64,000 nt of DNA, from the NCBI RefSeq assembly GCF_000305775.1, contig NC_018866.1:1116001-1180000 (forward strand). Reading direction: 5' to 3'. The position numbers were made by a program, and so were the translations under genes. Origin of the DNA: Dehalobacter sp. DCA. GTDB taxonomy: Bacteria > Bacillota > Desulfitobacteriia > Desulfitobacteriales > Syntrophobotulaceae. The notes beneath the pieces were generated by a model, which saw only the letters and a program-made list of their open reading frames with translations, had not been told where the DNA came from and searched no databases. Below, piece after piece: positions 47,175 through 56,858 of the stretch. How positions within the stretch are numbered: the first letter of the stretch is position 1; every line of letters starts with the position of its first letter.

Positions 47175-48452
47175 CTATTCCAGAAGCAATAATCCAAAGT
47201 ATTTGACAAATTCATTTTTGTCTTTTAAGGTCCGCATTGTAAAGCCTTGTTTGGCAACCGTGGCAAAAACATCCATACCGGCGCTCTCCATAGAAGGGCG
47301 CGTAGCCGTACATTTTTTTGGCGGTGCAGGCTGTTTGCACTCGCTGCAAAGATGGCATGGTCCCGCCCAAAAAGCAAAAGCTTTATAAAATCCCTGCTTA
47401 AAAGCGGCCTTCTCAGCATCCAGCATGACACGTTGAAACATGCGGGTCGGCGGCTGGCCTTCAATCAGAAAAGCTTTAGTATAGCCGTCTAATTTTACGC
47501 TTGTTTCCTCATAGGAAGGGCTGTTTGGGGGACAGCATTTTTCCCCATAACTGGAGCATCCGTAGCGGCAATGATCTTTTGCCCAATGGGCCGTAACAAC
47601 ATCCTGAGGATGAATCAGCGTGACAGACTGGACCGGCAGCCTTTTTAACTTTGCACGAAGCTGTGCTTCAGCTGATATCGCAAGTTCCTGTAATTTGTTC
47701 TTATTCTTGGATGCAAAAATCACCGAAATATCCCTGGTAAGTTGTAATAAAGGTGTTTGCATCATCTGCTTTCTCTCAAAGAATGCAGTAACATCCTTTG
47801 CCGCTAGGGCGTTAACCGAAAACATGGAACTATCTTTTTTGAGGTAAGCTTGATACGAGCGAATTGCCGTTGGTAGAGAAGATTCTTCGGCATAAGTACC
47901 AATGACGGCAATCACTGCATCATCGGTGATGGTTTGCGCGCATTTTTCATAATTTCCGCCTGTTATGACCAGATCATAGGGCAAATGGACATCAAAAGAA
48001 ATCTCGGTACATTGTTTCATTAGAAAATTCCGGATTGATGAAGATATTTCATCCGATAAAAACCTTTCAATGCAGACATTTCCTTTGAAATATTCCAATA
48101 TCGGCATAAGTTTTTCGGCGATAAACATTCCGCTGAATTCGCCGTTTATTAATGCATCCAGGCTATAAAAAGAACTTGTCTTTGATAGGTATTTCGTACT
48201 TACGGGGGTATTAGACAAATATCCTTCTTTCCTGATGATTAAACCCATCTTCTCTAGGACGCCGAGAAAAAGGTGTGTCCCTTGGTCATCAAGATGAAGA
48301 CCGTTCGCCAGATCACTAAAAGATCTCCCTTCTTCAATTGCGGTAAAAAGTTCACAATCCATCGCCTTGTGAAGGATTTCCGCTGCATCCTGTTCCGCTT
48401 TGATTTGCAATAAAAAGTCATAGTTGTCGTTCTGGTAATCAAATTTATTCAT
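47175..48452 (-). CDS. Winged-helix/O-methyltransferase-like domain fused to DUF2284
   Basis: 425 residues. The first ~100 (MNKFDYQNDNYDFLLQ...ALINGEF) match the winged-helix dimerisation domain of plant-type O-methyltransferases. A typical SAM-binding GxGxG region is not visible in the next ~120 residues. The last ~180 residues are DUF2284, a cysteine-rich putative metal-binding domain: CRYGCSSYGEKCCPPNSPS and GPCHLCSECK. No catalytic role is established. It is the last gene of the riboswitch-controlled operon, 7 nt after the permease gene. Confidence 0.72.
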   Translation of the reverse strand: MNKFDYQNDNYDFLLQIKAEQDAAEILHKAMDCELFTAIEEGRSFSDLANGLHLDDQGTHLFLGVLEKMGLIIRKEGYLSNTPVSTKYLSKTSSFYSLDALINGEFSGMFIAEKLMPILEYFKGNVCIERFLSDEISSSIRNFLMKQCTEISFDVHLPYDLVITGGNYEKCAQTITDDAVIAVIGTYAEESSLPTAIRSYQAYLKKDSSMFSVNALAAKDVTAFFERKQMMQTPLLQLTRDISVIFASKNKNKLQELAISAEAQLRAKLKRLPVQSVTLIHPQDVVTAHWAKDHCRYGCSSYGEKCCPPNSPSYEETSVKLDGYTKAFLIEGQPPTRMFQRVMLDAEKAAFKQGFYKAFAFWAGPCHLCSECKQPAPPKKCTATRPSMESAGMDVFATVAKQGFTMRTLKDKNEFVKYFGLLLLE

Positions 48453-48459
48453 CCTATTG

Positions 48460-49929
48460 TTATCCTTTATCTGGTTTTTCTTTTTTCTGGCAATTATTTT
48501 TATCGATCAACGCTTCGGAAAATTCTGCAGTCAGTTTCGTCTTATAAAGATCTCCGGTCAAACGTTTATTTTGTGACCGATCAGTTTGTAAAATATGAAC
48601 CCTGGTCAAGAACATATAAATAACAGAGAATAACGCGATCATAATGATCCCGGCAATGAGGCCAGTTCCCTGCCCGGAGATAAATGGCATACTGATGATG
48701 ATCAAGATGAGGCTTAAAAATACGATCCAGGTAGAATACGGATAGCCAGGCATCTGACACTTGCCTGAGGGCGGGCACCCATATTTCTTCCGAAAGCGTA
48801 AGTGCGTTGCCATAATGACCGCATAGGTAAATAACAAAGCAAATCCGCCCGAACTTATTAAAAACAAGTACACGCTCGGGAGCAAAAGACCAATACCCAA
48901 TCCCGCAAGCATGGCTAAACCCGAAATCAGGATCCCCCGATGCGGAACATTTCCCCGGTCCTTAAGCCATCTGGGCGCCTGGCCTTCTTCGGCAAGAGAG
49001 CGCATCATTCTGCCCAATCCGAACATCGCTGCCAGCATTGTAGAAAGGATCGCTGTAATGAGTACAAAATTGATAACGCTGCCTGCCCAGCCGATTCCCC
49101 AGCGATCAAGCGCCGCTACCATGGGACTGAATTTTTCACTCAGGCTGGAAGTGGGGATCAACGGAAGCAGCACAGCAATAGAGATGATATAAAATGCCAG
49201 CAGAATTAATACTGTATGAGAAATTGCCTTCGGAATCGTTTTGATTGGATTGTTGGCTTCCGAAGCAGCCAGTCCGATGATTTCAAAACCGGCATAGGAA
49301 AAGATGACGATAAGCATACTCCCTGCGATCCCTTTAATTCCCGTTGGCATCAAAGGTTCCCTGACTAATTCTCCGATACCAATGCTTGAGACAGCCGGAA
49401 ATAATCCCAGAATTAAAAGTAAGGCAATAAGGATGAATGAGGCCAGCGCCAGCAGCTTTACGGCAGCAAGGCCGCTCTCAAGCTTGCTTAATTTATCGGC
49501 TCCCAGTAAATTCAGAAGTGTGATGCCTATAATAATAAAGCTTCCCAGCCAGGCAATCGATATATTGGGAACCCATTCGCGCATTAGGATTGATACAGCA
49601 GTAGCCTCACTGGACATTGCCAAAACCATCCCAGCCCAGTATACCCAGCCAACTACAAAACCGGTTCCTCTGCCAAAAGCTTGGGCTGCGAAGGTACGAA
49701 AGGAACCTATATCCGGATTTGCAACCGTCATCTCCGACAAAGCAAAAAGAATAAAATAAACGATGACGCCTCCCAGAATAAAGGATAGGATAATGGAAGG
49801 TCCCGCGGCATTAATCGCTACCGATGAACCTAGAAAAAAAGAACCCCCGATGACTGTTCCTAAAGCCATCATCGTAAGCTGCCAGGCAGATAATCCCTGA
49901 TGTTTATTTTCCATGATTCTGTTCTCCAT
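48460..49929 (-). CDS. APC family amino-acid permease
   Basis: 489 residues with 12 membrane helices. The start LSAWQLTMMALGTVIGGSFF, and the segments GWVYWAGMVLAMSSEATA and IIGLAASEANNPIKTIPKAI are typical of amino acid-polyamine-organocation transporters. The C-terminal tail is charged and cytoplasmic. Substrate cannot be told; a hydantoin, amino acid or amine fits with the neighbouring hydantoinase-like genes. It is the ninth gene of the operon downstream of the ECF genes. Confidence 0.88.
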   Translation of the reverse strand: MENRIMENKHQGLSAWQLTMMALGTVIGGSFFLGSSVAINAAGPSIILSFILGGVIVYFILFALSEMTVANPDIGSFRTFAAQAFGRGTGFVVGWVYWAGMVLAMSSEATAVSILMREWVPNISIAWLGSFIIIGITLLNLLGADKLSKLESGLAAVKLLALASFILIALLLILGLFPAVSSIGIGELVREPLMPTGIKGIAGSMLIVIFSYAGFEIIGLAASEANNPIKTIPKAISHTVLILLAFYIISIAVLLPLIPTSSLSEKFSPMVAALDRWGIGWAGSVINFVLITAILSTMLAAMFGLGRMMRSLAEEGQAPRWLKDRGNVPHRGILISGLAMLAGLGIGLLLPSVYLFLISSGGFALLFTYAVIMATHLRFRKKYGCPPSGKCQMPGYPYSTWIVFLSLILIIISMPFISGQGTGLIAGIIMIALFSVIYMFLTRVHILQTDRSQNKRLTGDLYKTKLTAEFSEALIDKNNCQKKEKPDKG

Positions 49930-49953
49930 AACGAAGGTTTTTACCTTCCATTA

Positions 49954-50313
49954 TTATTTCTCAGAATCAAAAAAACATTCCGTTTCTTTCAAATACTTCA
50001 TCACCGCTTGCATCCCTTGCTGATGATTTTTCAGCACCATTGCAATTTCTTCCTTAGTAAGATTGTCTTGGTGAAATCCGGCGGACACCAAACAAACGCA
50101 TTGCAAAACCCTGGACACTTCCTGCGCCAGCGGTTCCGCCAGGGCATCATCACGATGACCTTCTGCCGTATACGTTGTCACCGTCCCGCAGTTCCCGACC
50201 GCAACGCTGCCGATATGCTGTCTCCCTCCGGTAACGCTAATCAGAATGTCGTGTCCAATGACGGATATCTCGTAGGACAGGGCGAGCTTATCTTGGCCGA
50301 TCGCTATTTTCAT
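49954..50313 (-). CDS. LpdD-like small protein partner of UbiD/UbiX
   Basis: 119 residues with VTGGRQHIGSVAVGNCG and the LALSYEISVIGHDILISV opening. This resembles the LpdD/prenylated-flavin chaperone-like family that accompanies UbiD decarboxylases, such as gallate decarboxylase (LpdC, LpdB, LpdD). I am fairly sure of the family but not of its role. It overlaps ubiX by 4 nt. Presence beside ubiX and an ubiD-like gene strengthens the call. Confidence 0.65.
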   Translation of the reverse strand: MKIAIGQDKLALSYEISVIGHDILISVTGGRQHIGSVAVGNCGTVTTYTAEGHRDDALAEPLAQEVSRVLQCVCLVSAGFHQDNLTKEEIAMVLKNHQQGMQAVMKYLKETECFFDSEK

Positions 50314-50870
50314 TGGTCACTTCGCCATCTTTCGTAGAGATTGTGCGGAATCTTCAACAAATCCAATACCTTGCCGACACTTTGATTTACAATATCGTCA
50401 ATGGTTTTGGGCCGGTGGTAAAAAGCCGGTATAGGCGGGATGAGTATGCCGCCAGCTTCTGTTACGGTCGTCATATTTTTCAGATGAATGGACGAAAGCG
50501 GTGTCTCTCTGACCATCAATAAGAGAGGACGCCGCTCTTTCAAGGCCACGTCGGAAGCGCGGACAATCAGATTATCGCTGTAGCCATTCGCAATCCCGGA
50601 CAGAGTCTTCATACTGCAAGGTGCGACAATGGTCGCCTCGATCCCGTAAGAACCGCTGGCAACGGCGGCAGCTAAGTCGTTATGGTCGTATACTTTGTCT
50701 GCTAAAGATTGGACGTAACCCACAGCATAATCCGTTTCCAGCGAGAGCGTTTCTTTTGCCCACCCGCTCATGATCAGCGAAACATGATGCTCTGTCTCTT
50801 TGAGGACTTCCAACAGACGCACGCCATAGATCACCCCGGTGGCACCTGTCAGAGCAACAAGAATCTTCAT
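50310..50870 (-). CDS. ubiX: UbiX-like flavin prenyltransferase
   Basis: Makes prenylated FMN, the cofactor of UbiD decarboxylases, from FMN and dimethylallyl phosphate. 186 residues; ALTGATGVIYGVRLLEVL is the FMN-binding start, and APCSMKTLSGIANGYSDNLI, MVRETPLSSIHLKNM and ILIPPIPAFYHRPKTIDDIV are conserved UbiX/Pad1 segments. Its local role is to supply cofactor to the UbiD-like enzyme at 54795-56162. It is read 60 bp after hyuB across a hexanucleotide-repeat gap. Confidence 0.93.
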   Translation of the reverse strand: MKILVALTGATGVIYGVRLLEVLKETEHHVSLIMSGWAKETLSLETDYAVGYVQSLADKVYDHNDLAAAVASGSYGIEATIVAPCSMKTLSGIANGYSDNLIVRASDVALKERRPLLLMVRETPLSSIHLKNMTTVTEAGGILIPPIPAFYHRPKTIDDIVNQSVGKVLDLLKIPHNLYERWRSDQ

Positions 50871-50881
50871 TACTTATCAAT

Positions 50882-50920
50882 CCTTACCTTATCCTTATCC
50901 TTGTCTTTGTCTTTGTCGCC
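50882..50920. repeat. Hexanucleotide repeat in the hyuB-ubiX gap
   Basis: On the minus strand the gap reads as near-perfect hexamers, GACAAA/AGACAA units followed by GGATAA units, ending near the ubiX start. It overlaps the expected ribosome-binding region of ubiX (AAGGAT repeated). Such simple repeats can slip, but there is no evidence that this one varies. Confidence 0.65.
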
Positions 50921-50930
50921 TTATTTTTTC

Positions 50931-52682
50931 TTACACTCTTCTATTCCCATTTTTACTGTTTCTGAATTGATTCGTTTTATCATAATCAATTCCCGTTTCA
51001 GTTATGACAACACCATAAATTTCTTTAGCCGTTTTTACGGAGATGATCTCATCCAAAACATCCGCATATACCTTTTCTACCGGGCGGTCCAGCGGTTTGC
51101 CCCATCCGCCGCCGCCGCAGGAACTCAGAATGACCTGGTCACCTTTGGCAACACATCTTGGCGCTTCTTTACTTGCCATAACGACCGGTTCCCCCTGATG
51201 AAGAAAAACCCCTTTATTTAAACTCCCTTGGTTTCCGCCGTTTAAACCGTAAGGCGCAAATTTCATCCCATCCCCAAAATTCACGATATGGCTGCCTTCA
51301 TCGTATAGCTCAAACGCATATTTCATCCCTGCTCCGCCGCGATATTCTCCGGCGCCGGCCGTATCCGTTTCCATTTCATGATAAAGGGTGATGTGCGGAT
51401 ATTGGATTTCGTTGGATTCAATATCCGGCGTTTTGACGCCGCCGAAATTAGACATGGGCGACATATAGGATTTTCCGTCTCTTCCTTGCATTGCACCGCC
51501 GCTTCCGGTCGAGCAGAAAGAAAATCCTACATAATAACGGTTATTTCTGGGGTCTCTGCCATAATAAGAAGGGCCTGCATAGCGCGTATATCCCGCAGGA
51601 ACCCTTCCGGGGACTGCTTGATTCAGTGCCTGAAAAATGGCGCCGATCATTTCACTGGCCGGAGTTAAAGTGCAAAGCGTCATGGGTGCCGGTTCATAAG
51701 GATTTACTAAAGACCCTTTGGGCAAATGGACATCGATGCAGCGGAAGGCACCATCATTTCTGGGAATATCGTCGCCTAAAAACCAAAGGACCGCAATACC
51801 CGAAGCAGTCGTCGCTGTGACCACTGAAGTATTGATAAAGCCTTTAACCTGCGGGTCTGTCCCTGCGAAGTCAACTAAAAGACGTTCGCCTTCTACTTTC
51901 ACTGCAATCTCAATTTTAACAGGTTCTTCTTGAAAACCGTCATCATCAATGTATTCGGTCGCCCGGTAAATACCGTCAGGAATCTCCCGTATCCGCTTCT
52001 TCGTGAGCATCTCGGTTTGTTCCAGGGTTTCGGCAATGGCTTTGTTTACGACAGCGGGCGTATAGGCTTCCACCATCTCCAGAATGCGCTTCGCAGCAAC
52101 TTTGTTGGCACCGATCTGGGCTAAGAGGTCGCTTTTGAGCATGTCGGGATTACGGGTATTGATTAAAATCAGATCTAAAATTTCACCAATGAATTCGTTG
52201 TTGCGCATTAGTTTTGTCGGGGGAATCCGAATTCCTTCCTGAAATATTTCGGTTGCCTTGGGATTATAGCTGCCCGCGGTGGAACCTCCGATATCCCCGT
52301 GATGGGCGCGGCTGACACAGAAAAACATTAAATTGTCCTCAAAAAAGACAGGGGTAATGATTCCGATATCAGGCAGGTGATTTCCACCGTCATAAGGATC
52401 ATTGATTATAAAAACATCACCGTTTGTGATGCTATTCGGATATTTCCGCAAAACAGATTTGACGCTGAAGGAGCCTGCTGTCGCCAAAATCGGAATACCG
52501 CTTAACTGAGAGACCAATTGACCGTCTCGATCACAAATACAACAAGCAAAGTCACAGGCTTCGGCGAAGATCGGGGAATGGGCAGAATGCTCCAAGGCGA
52601 GTCCCATTTCTTTGGTGATACTATCGAGACGATTGGCGATAACGGTGCGGTTAATCATATCTTCCGTCGTTGTCCTTGTCAT
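50931..52682 (-). CDS. hyuB: Hydantoinase/oxoprolinase family B subunit
   Basis: 583-residue HyuB-type protein: RTTTEDMINRTVIANRLDSI at the start, FIINDPYDGGNHLPDIG, and HHGDIGGSTAGSYNPKATEIF. It pairs with HyuA to open cyclic amides using ATP, or to carboxylate ketones such as acetone or acetophenone. Its start overlaps hyuA by 4 nt. The substrate is not predictable from sequence. Known relatives include N-methylhydantoinase, 5-oxoprolinase and acetophenone carboxylase subunits. Confidence 0.92.
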   Translation of the reverse strand: MTRTTTEDMINRTVIANRLDSITKEMGLALEHSAHSPIFAEACDFACCICDRDGQLVSQLSGIPILATAGSFSVKSVLRKYPNSITNGDVFIINDPYDGGNHLPDIGIITPVFFEDNLMFFCVSRAHHGDIGGSTAGSYNPKATEIFQEGIRIPPTKLMRNNEFIGEILDLILINTRNPDMLKSDLLAQIGANKVAAKRILEMVEAYTPAVVNKAIAETLEQTEMLTKKRIREIPDGIYRATEYIDDDGFQEEPVKIEIAVKVEGERLLVDFAGTDPQVKGFINTSVVTATTASGIAVLWFLGDDIPRNDGAFRCIDVHLPKGSLVNPYEPAPMTLCTLTPASEMIGAIFQALNQAVPGRVPAGYTRYAGPSYYGRDPRNNRYYVGFSFCSTGSGGAMQGRDGKSYMSPMSNFGGVKTPDIESNEIQYPHITLYHEMETDTAGAGEYRGGAGMKYAFELYDEGSHIVNFGDGMKFAPYGLNGGNQGSLNKGVFLHQGEPVVMASKEAPRCVAKGDQVILSSCGGGGWGKPLDRPVEKVYADVLDEIISVKTAKEIYGVVITETGIDYDKTNQFRNSKNGNRRV

Positions 52683-54754
52683 GCTTCTGCACCTTCTTTT
52701 GTTATAGATAAAACACCGTTCTTAACCGATTTGCCTGCAAAGCCAGCGGGGATCAAAACCGTGGTGTAGTCAAAATTGATCAGAGCCGGGCCGTTGATAC
52801 CTTTTGTACCATTGCCGGTTAAATCACCGGCGTGGTAGACAGGGACGGAAATTTCGCCCGTTTGTCCGAAGGGATTCCCTGCCACTGTCCTATTCGCTAA
52901 GAGAATGTCATTCTCAGGGAACGGAAAGCGTGTGTTTTCCTTTTCCCGTTCTAGACAAGCCAGATGGATATTAATGATTTCCCATTCTTTGTCTGTTTCT
53001 GCATATTCATAGATGCTTTCGTGGGTACGATTGAAGGCGATTTCTAAAGCATCCCGGCTCTCTGAGGTAAACGCTCCCTGCCAGGGTATTGCTATTTCAT
53101 GGTGCTGTCCGATGTAACGCATTTCCAGGGTAAGTCGGAAATTCTGCTCATTTTCCGGTACTCCCAAACGCCCGAGCTCCGCTTTTCCTTCTTTTTTCAT
53201 GTCGGTAATAACCACGTTAATTTTCGATGGGTCCCATTGTCCCTTTTCCATAAAGAAACTTCGCGTGAAATCACAGCGACGGGTTGCCCCTAACATACCC
53301 CATGCACAAAAGACAGGACCGATGACCGGAAATAAGACTTCTTTCATATGCAGCGCATCCATCATGTTGGCTGCAAACAACGGAAAAGCTCCTCCCGCGC
53401 CGATCAAGGAGAATTTTCTGGGGTCATTGCCTTTTTGGATTGTGACAAGACGCACCGCATCAGCCATCATCTCAGTAGCAATCCGGTAAATGATATTGGC
53501 CCCTTCTGCTACAGAGATATCCAGCGGGGCAGCAACTTTGTCGTGAATCACTTTTTCAGCCAGCTTCTTATTAAGGCCCATTTGACCACCGAGGAAACTA
53601 TCTTCATCGATCAGTCCCAAAACAACCAGAGCATCCGTAACCGTAGGCTCGGTCCCGCCTAAACCGTAACAGGCAGGGCCTGGAACTGATCCGGCGGAGT
53701 CCGGTCCCACCAATAATCTTCCACTTTCATCCAGACGGGCAATACTACCCCCGCCGGCTCCAATGGAAGTGATGTCAATGGTCGGAATCGATAACGGATA
53801 GCCAGCGATCTTCGATTGGGGAATCAGCTGATTTTTACTGTCTGACACATGCACATCAAAACTGGTCCCCCCCATATCTGCCAACACCGTATAGGGCTTT
53901 TCTGTCATTTTCCCGATGGCTTCATTGCCGCAGGCACCACCGGCAGGTCCCGAAAAAAGGGTTTTGACAGCGAAACTGGACATCGCATCCGTATCGCTTA
54001 AGCCACCGCTGTTCATCATCATATGAATCGGTTTGCCCCAACCATATTGGGCCAGTTCCTTTTTGACGGTGTGGAGATAATCTTGAAGAACCGGCGTCAG
54101 ATAAGCATTGAGAACCGTCGTGGAAGTTCTTTCATACTCTCTGATTTTTGGTGCTACGTCCGAAGAGAGCGCCACGAAAACGCCGGGTAGTTCTTCTCGA
54201 ATAATTTCTGCCGTTCTTTTTTCATGTTCCGGATTTAGAAAAGAAAAAAGGTAGCAAACCGCAATGCTCTGTACGCCGTATGCCTTGCATTTCAGACAAG
54301 CATTTCGGACAGCTTGTTCATCCAGCACTTTAAGGATGTCCCCTTTGTAGTCCATGCGCTGCGCAATACCCAAGCGCAGTCTGCGCGGAACCAGTACATC
54401 CGGCGTTTCCGCTCGCAGATCCCATTGATTTTCAAGCTGAGAACGGCGTATCTCCAGCGCATCACGGAAACCCTCCGTGGTAAAAAGTGCAGTGACCGCG
54501 CCTTTTTTTTCTAAAAGGGCGTTTAACGCTAAGGTGGTGCCGTGAATAATTTGTTCCGTTTCTGAGAGGAGTGTCTCTAAATCCGTATGCCAGGCATCTG
54601 CTAATTTTTTTAAGCCAGCGATCATCCCCTGGGCAAGATGGTTATGATCCGTGAGATTTTTGACAAAGACCGTTTTGTGTTCACTGTTCTGAAACGTCCC
54701 TACCGCGGTGTAGTCGGTGAAAGTACCTCCTGTATCAATGGCAATTTTAATCAT
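52679..54754 (-). CDS. hyuA: Hydantoinase/oxoprolinase family A subunit
   Basis: 691-residue ATP-binding subunit of the HyuAB complex. It begins IKIAIDTGGTFTDYTAV (actin-like phosphate loop), and later GTTLALNALLEKKGAVTALF, SGPAGGACGNEAIG and VLADMGGTSFDVHV are conserved family sites. It phosphorylates the substrate (lactam or ketone), which the B subunit then processes. It is 40 bp below ubiD on the same transcript. Confidence 0.93.
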   Translation of the reverse strand: MIKIAIDTGGTFTDYTAVGTFQNSEHKTVFVKNLTDHNHLAQGMIAGLKKLADAWHTDLETLLSETEQIIHGTTLALNALLEKKGAVTALFTTEGFRDALEIRRSQLENQWDLRAETPDVLVPRRLRLGIAQRMDYKGDILKVLDEQAVRNACLKCKAYGVQSIAVCYLFSFLNPEHEKRTAEIIREELPGVFVALSSDVAPKIREYERTSTTVLNAYLTPVLQDYLHTVKKELAQYGWGKPIHMMMNSGGLSDTDAMSSFAVKTLFSGPAGGACGNEAIGKMTEKPYTVLADMGGTSFDVHVSDSKNQLIPQSKIAGYPLSIPTIDITSIGAGGGSIARLDESGRLLVGPDSAGSVPGPACYGLGGTEPTVTDALVVLGLIDEDSFLGGQMGLNKKLAEKVIHDKVAAPLDISVAEGANIIYRIATEMMADAVRLVTIQKGNDPRKFSLIGAGGAFPLFAANMMDALHMKEVLFPVIGPVFCAWGMLGATRRCDFTRSFFMEKGQWDPSKINVVITDMKKEGKAELGRLGVPENEQNFRLTLEMRYIGQHHEIAIPWQGAFTSESRDALEIAFNRTHESIYEYAETDKEWEIINIHLACLEREKENTRFPFPENDILLANRTVAGNPFGQTGEISVPVYHAGDLTGNGTKGINGPALINFDYTTVLIPAGFAGKSVKNGVLSITKEGAEA

Positions 54755-54794
54755 ACGCTCATCCCTTAATCGGTATATTTAGAACACACAACCC

Positions 54795-56162
54795 TTATTT
54801 GGCATATTTAAGAAGCCGTTGCACTGCCGCTCTTACTTCATCGTCCAATTGGATTTTAGGGGCGAAACCGCTTAAGGGCTTTGTGGCATCAATCCCCATT
54901 TTGGACGTACGGCTTAATTCATCCGTTGAGGGGTCAAGGGTCACACCCATTCCCAGGTGCTGCGGTAAAATGGAAACCCCTTTATCCGCTTGTAACCGAG
55001 TGGCAAGTGCCCATAGGACTTCCTCTTCGTTAAAGACGTCGACATCTTCATCCACCACAATGACCATCTTGATATTGTGGTCGACAGCAAAAGCGGCGTA
55101 AATGGCTTGCATAGGCTGCCCTTCGGCAATTTTTTTCATAGAAATATAGCAATGAAACAATCCGCAGGCCGAAAAGGGTGCATGAACTGCTTTGATATTC
55201 GGCAAAGTCTGATGTAAAGCGTTTAAAACATCGCCTTCTCGCTGAATGGCCACAACCGTGATATGTTCACTGCTCATCCCAGGTGTCAAGTCATGATAAA
55301 AAGCGTTTTGCCGGTAGCGGATTGCTTTGACTTTGAAGACATTCTCCGTACTGCGATAGCAGGCGTAATTCGTAAATTCAGCGAAAGGACCTTCCTTTTC
55401 CCGCACATCAGCCAGTATTTCACCTTCCAGGACAATTTCCGCATAGGCCGGAACCTGTAAATTGACCGTTGCGCAAGGTGCAACCTCTAATGGTTCACCG
55501 AAAAGTCCGGCAATCGCACCATATTTCCCCTGGTCATATGGAACGAGGGCCATCGATCCCAAGGCAATATTGGGATGAACACCAATCACGATGGCGGCTT
55601 CCAGGCTCTGTCCTTTTTCTTCGCTTCTTCGAAAATATTCCCAGAGTCTTTGACGGGAATGGAGTGATATCCCTAAGGTATTCTTGTTTTTTAACTGCAT
55701 GCGGTGGAAACCTAAGGTTTCCACACCGCTTACAGGGTCTTTGGCAACACACAGTCCAGAGGTTACATAGGGCCCGGCGTCAATCGGAAAGTGGGTCGGA
55801 ATCGGAAGCTTATAGAGATCGATGTCATCGCCGGTGATACAATGCTCGGCAAAAGGAGGGTTCTTAATAACTTTGACCTCTTCGATCCGTTTTTTGATAC
55901 GCTCGGCATAGGTTTCAGAAACTTTAGACGCTTCGACACCCAGTCCTTTGCCAAACCGTTCTCTGGTGCTTAAGATACTGGTCACCACAGGAAACGCACT
56001 GTTCTCTACTTTATCAAAAACCATGACGGGATAACGATGCTCTTTTTCCAGTTCCATAATGAGGGTGCTGATTTCATATGCTCTTTTAACTTCTTCCGTG
56101 ACATGCTTTACTTCACCATCTCGTTCGAGCTGCTTCAAAAAATCTCTTAAGTCTTGGCTCAT
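54795..56162 (-). CDS. UbiD family decarboxylase
   Basis: 455-residue prenylated-FMN decarboxylase. It has GFHRMQLKNKNTLGI (with the catalytic Arg), GEPLEVAPCATVNLQVPA, and the glutamate motif REKEGPFAEFTNYACYRS. These are the residues that form the Glu-Arg-Glu active site in the family. Members act on hydroxybenzoates, cinnamates and other unsaturated or aromatic acids, in either direction. With UbiX and an LpdD-like protein encoded in the same operon it should be functional; the substrate is unknown. Confidence 0.92.
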   Translation of the reverse strand: MSQDLRDFLKQLERDGEVKHVTEEVKRAYEISTLIMELEKEHRYPVMVFDKVENSAFPVVTSILSTRERFGKGLGVEASKVSETYAERIKKRIEEVKVIKNPPFAEHCITGDDIDLYKLPIPTHFPIDAGPYVTSGLCVAKDPVSGVETLGFHRMQLKNKNTLGISLHSRQRLWEYFRRSEEKGQSLEAAIVIGVHPNIALGSMALVPYDQGKYGAIAGLFGEPLEVAPCATVNLQVPAYAEIVLEGEILADVREKEGPFAEFTNYACYRSTENVFKVKAIRYRQNAFYHDLTPGMSSEHITVVAIQREGDVLNALHQTLPNIKAVHAPFSACGLFHCYISMKKIAEGQPMQAIYAAFAVDHNIKMVIVVDEDVDVFNEEEVLWALATRLQADKGVSILPQHLGMGVTLDPSTDELSRTSKMGIDATKPLSGFAPKIQLDDEVRAAVQRLLKYAK

Positions 56163-56207
56163 GTCCTAACCTCTTTTCTTACTGCATTGTCTCCCGCGAA
56201 TGATTCT

Positions 56208-56744
56208 TTATTGGGCTAAACCTGATTTTTTAATGCTGTCATACACCAATTTTGTGATGATTGTGGAAAGAGGCCAGCAGACTGCAATAGTAATCAATGC
56301 TTCAATTACGGCAACCTTGATGGGTAACTGGTAAATATTGATTAATCCAATACAAACAACAGCATTCCCTAAAACATTGCAGAGAAATTGGGCGAGAATG
56401 TGGTGCCACCATTTTTCCATGGAGCACTTGGCTGCCACCAATGATACGGCAAGTGACCCGATGGCATTCGCGAAGACAAAAGCAATCCACAGCGGGCTGT
56501 ACCAGATGGAAATGATAGCTTCAACTTCCCCGGCAATGATTCCGGCAGGCTGTTTATAGAGCAGGACAATGAGTGCCGTAAAGGATGCCCAGACCGTACC
56601 GTTAATTAAGTACATGCCTGCTTTGCCTGTGGGAAGCAGGTTGTCAATAAAACCTGTAGCCTGACAGGCTATGACAAAGACAATACCTAAGAGAATGGAC
56701 CCCACGAGTGCTTTTGTGTCGGTTCTGAAAAATTTGTTATTCAT
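56208..56744 (-). CDS. ECF transporter substrate-binding (S) component, YkoE-like
   Basis: 178-residue protein with five to six membrane helices. Its size, and segments such as AGMYLINGTVWASFTALIV and IIAGEVEAIISIWYSPLW, suggest a YkoE-type S component, which captures the substrate and docks on the ATPase/T unit encoded just upstream. AGGAGG precedes the ATG. The cobalamin riboswitch at the operon head suggests a corrinoid, benzimidazole-type base or other cobalamin-linked substrate, but this is inference; substrate specificity cannot be read from the sequence. Confidence 0.7.
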   Translation of the reverse strand: MNNKFFRTDTKALVGSILLGIVFVIACQATGFIDNLLPTGKAGMYLINGTVWASFTALIVLLYKQPAGIIAGEVEAIISIWYSPLWIAFVFANAIGSLAVSLVAAKCSMEKWWHHILAQFLCNVLGNAVVCIGLINIYQLPIKVAVIEALITIAVCWPLSTIITKLVYDSIKKSGLAQ

Positions 56745-56777
56745 AATGTCCTCCTAAAATAAAATATTTTTTATATT

Positions 56778-56858
56778 TTAGTACCAGGTCAACCCTAAAT
56801 CTACTTGTTCCCTCTCGTTAAATTGTTTACATGCATTTTGGAGTTATCAAGGTACTAA
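56778..56858. repeat. 81-bp MITE-like element overlapping the ecfT stop
   Basis: Bounded by TTAGTACC (56778) and GGTACTAA (56858), the left end continuing as AGGTCAACCC. The outer 25 bp match the right end of the 32358-32573 element with one difference. On the minus strand it runs from the last codons of ecfT (TTA GTA CCT TGA) to about 35 bp before the S-component start, so the element supplies the C-terminal Leu-Val-Pro and the stop of EcfT. Confidence 0.65.
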
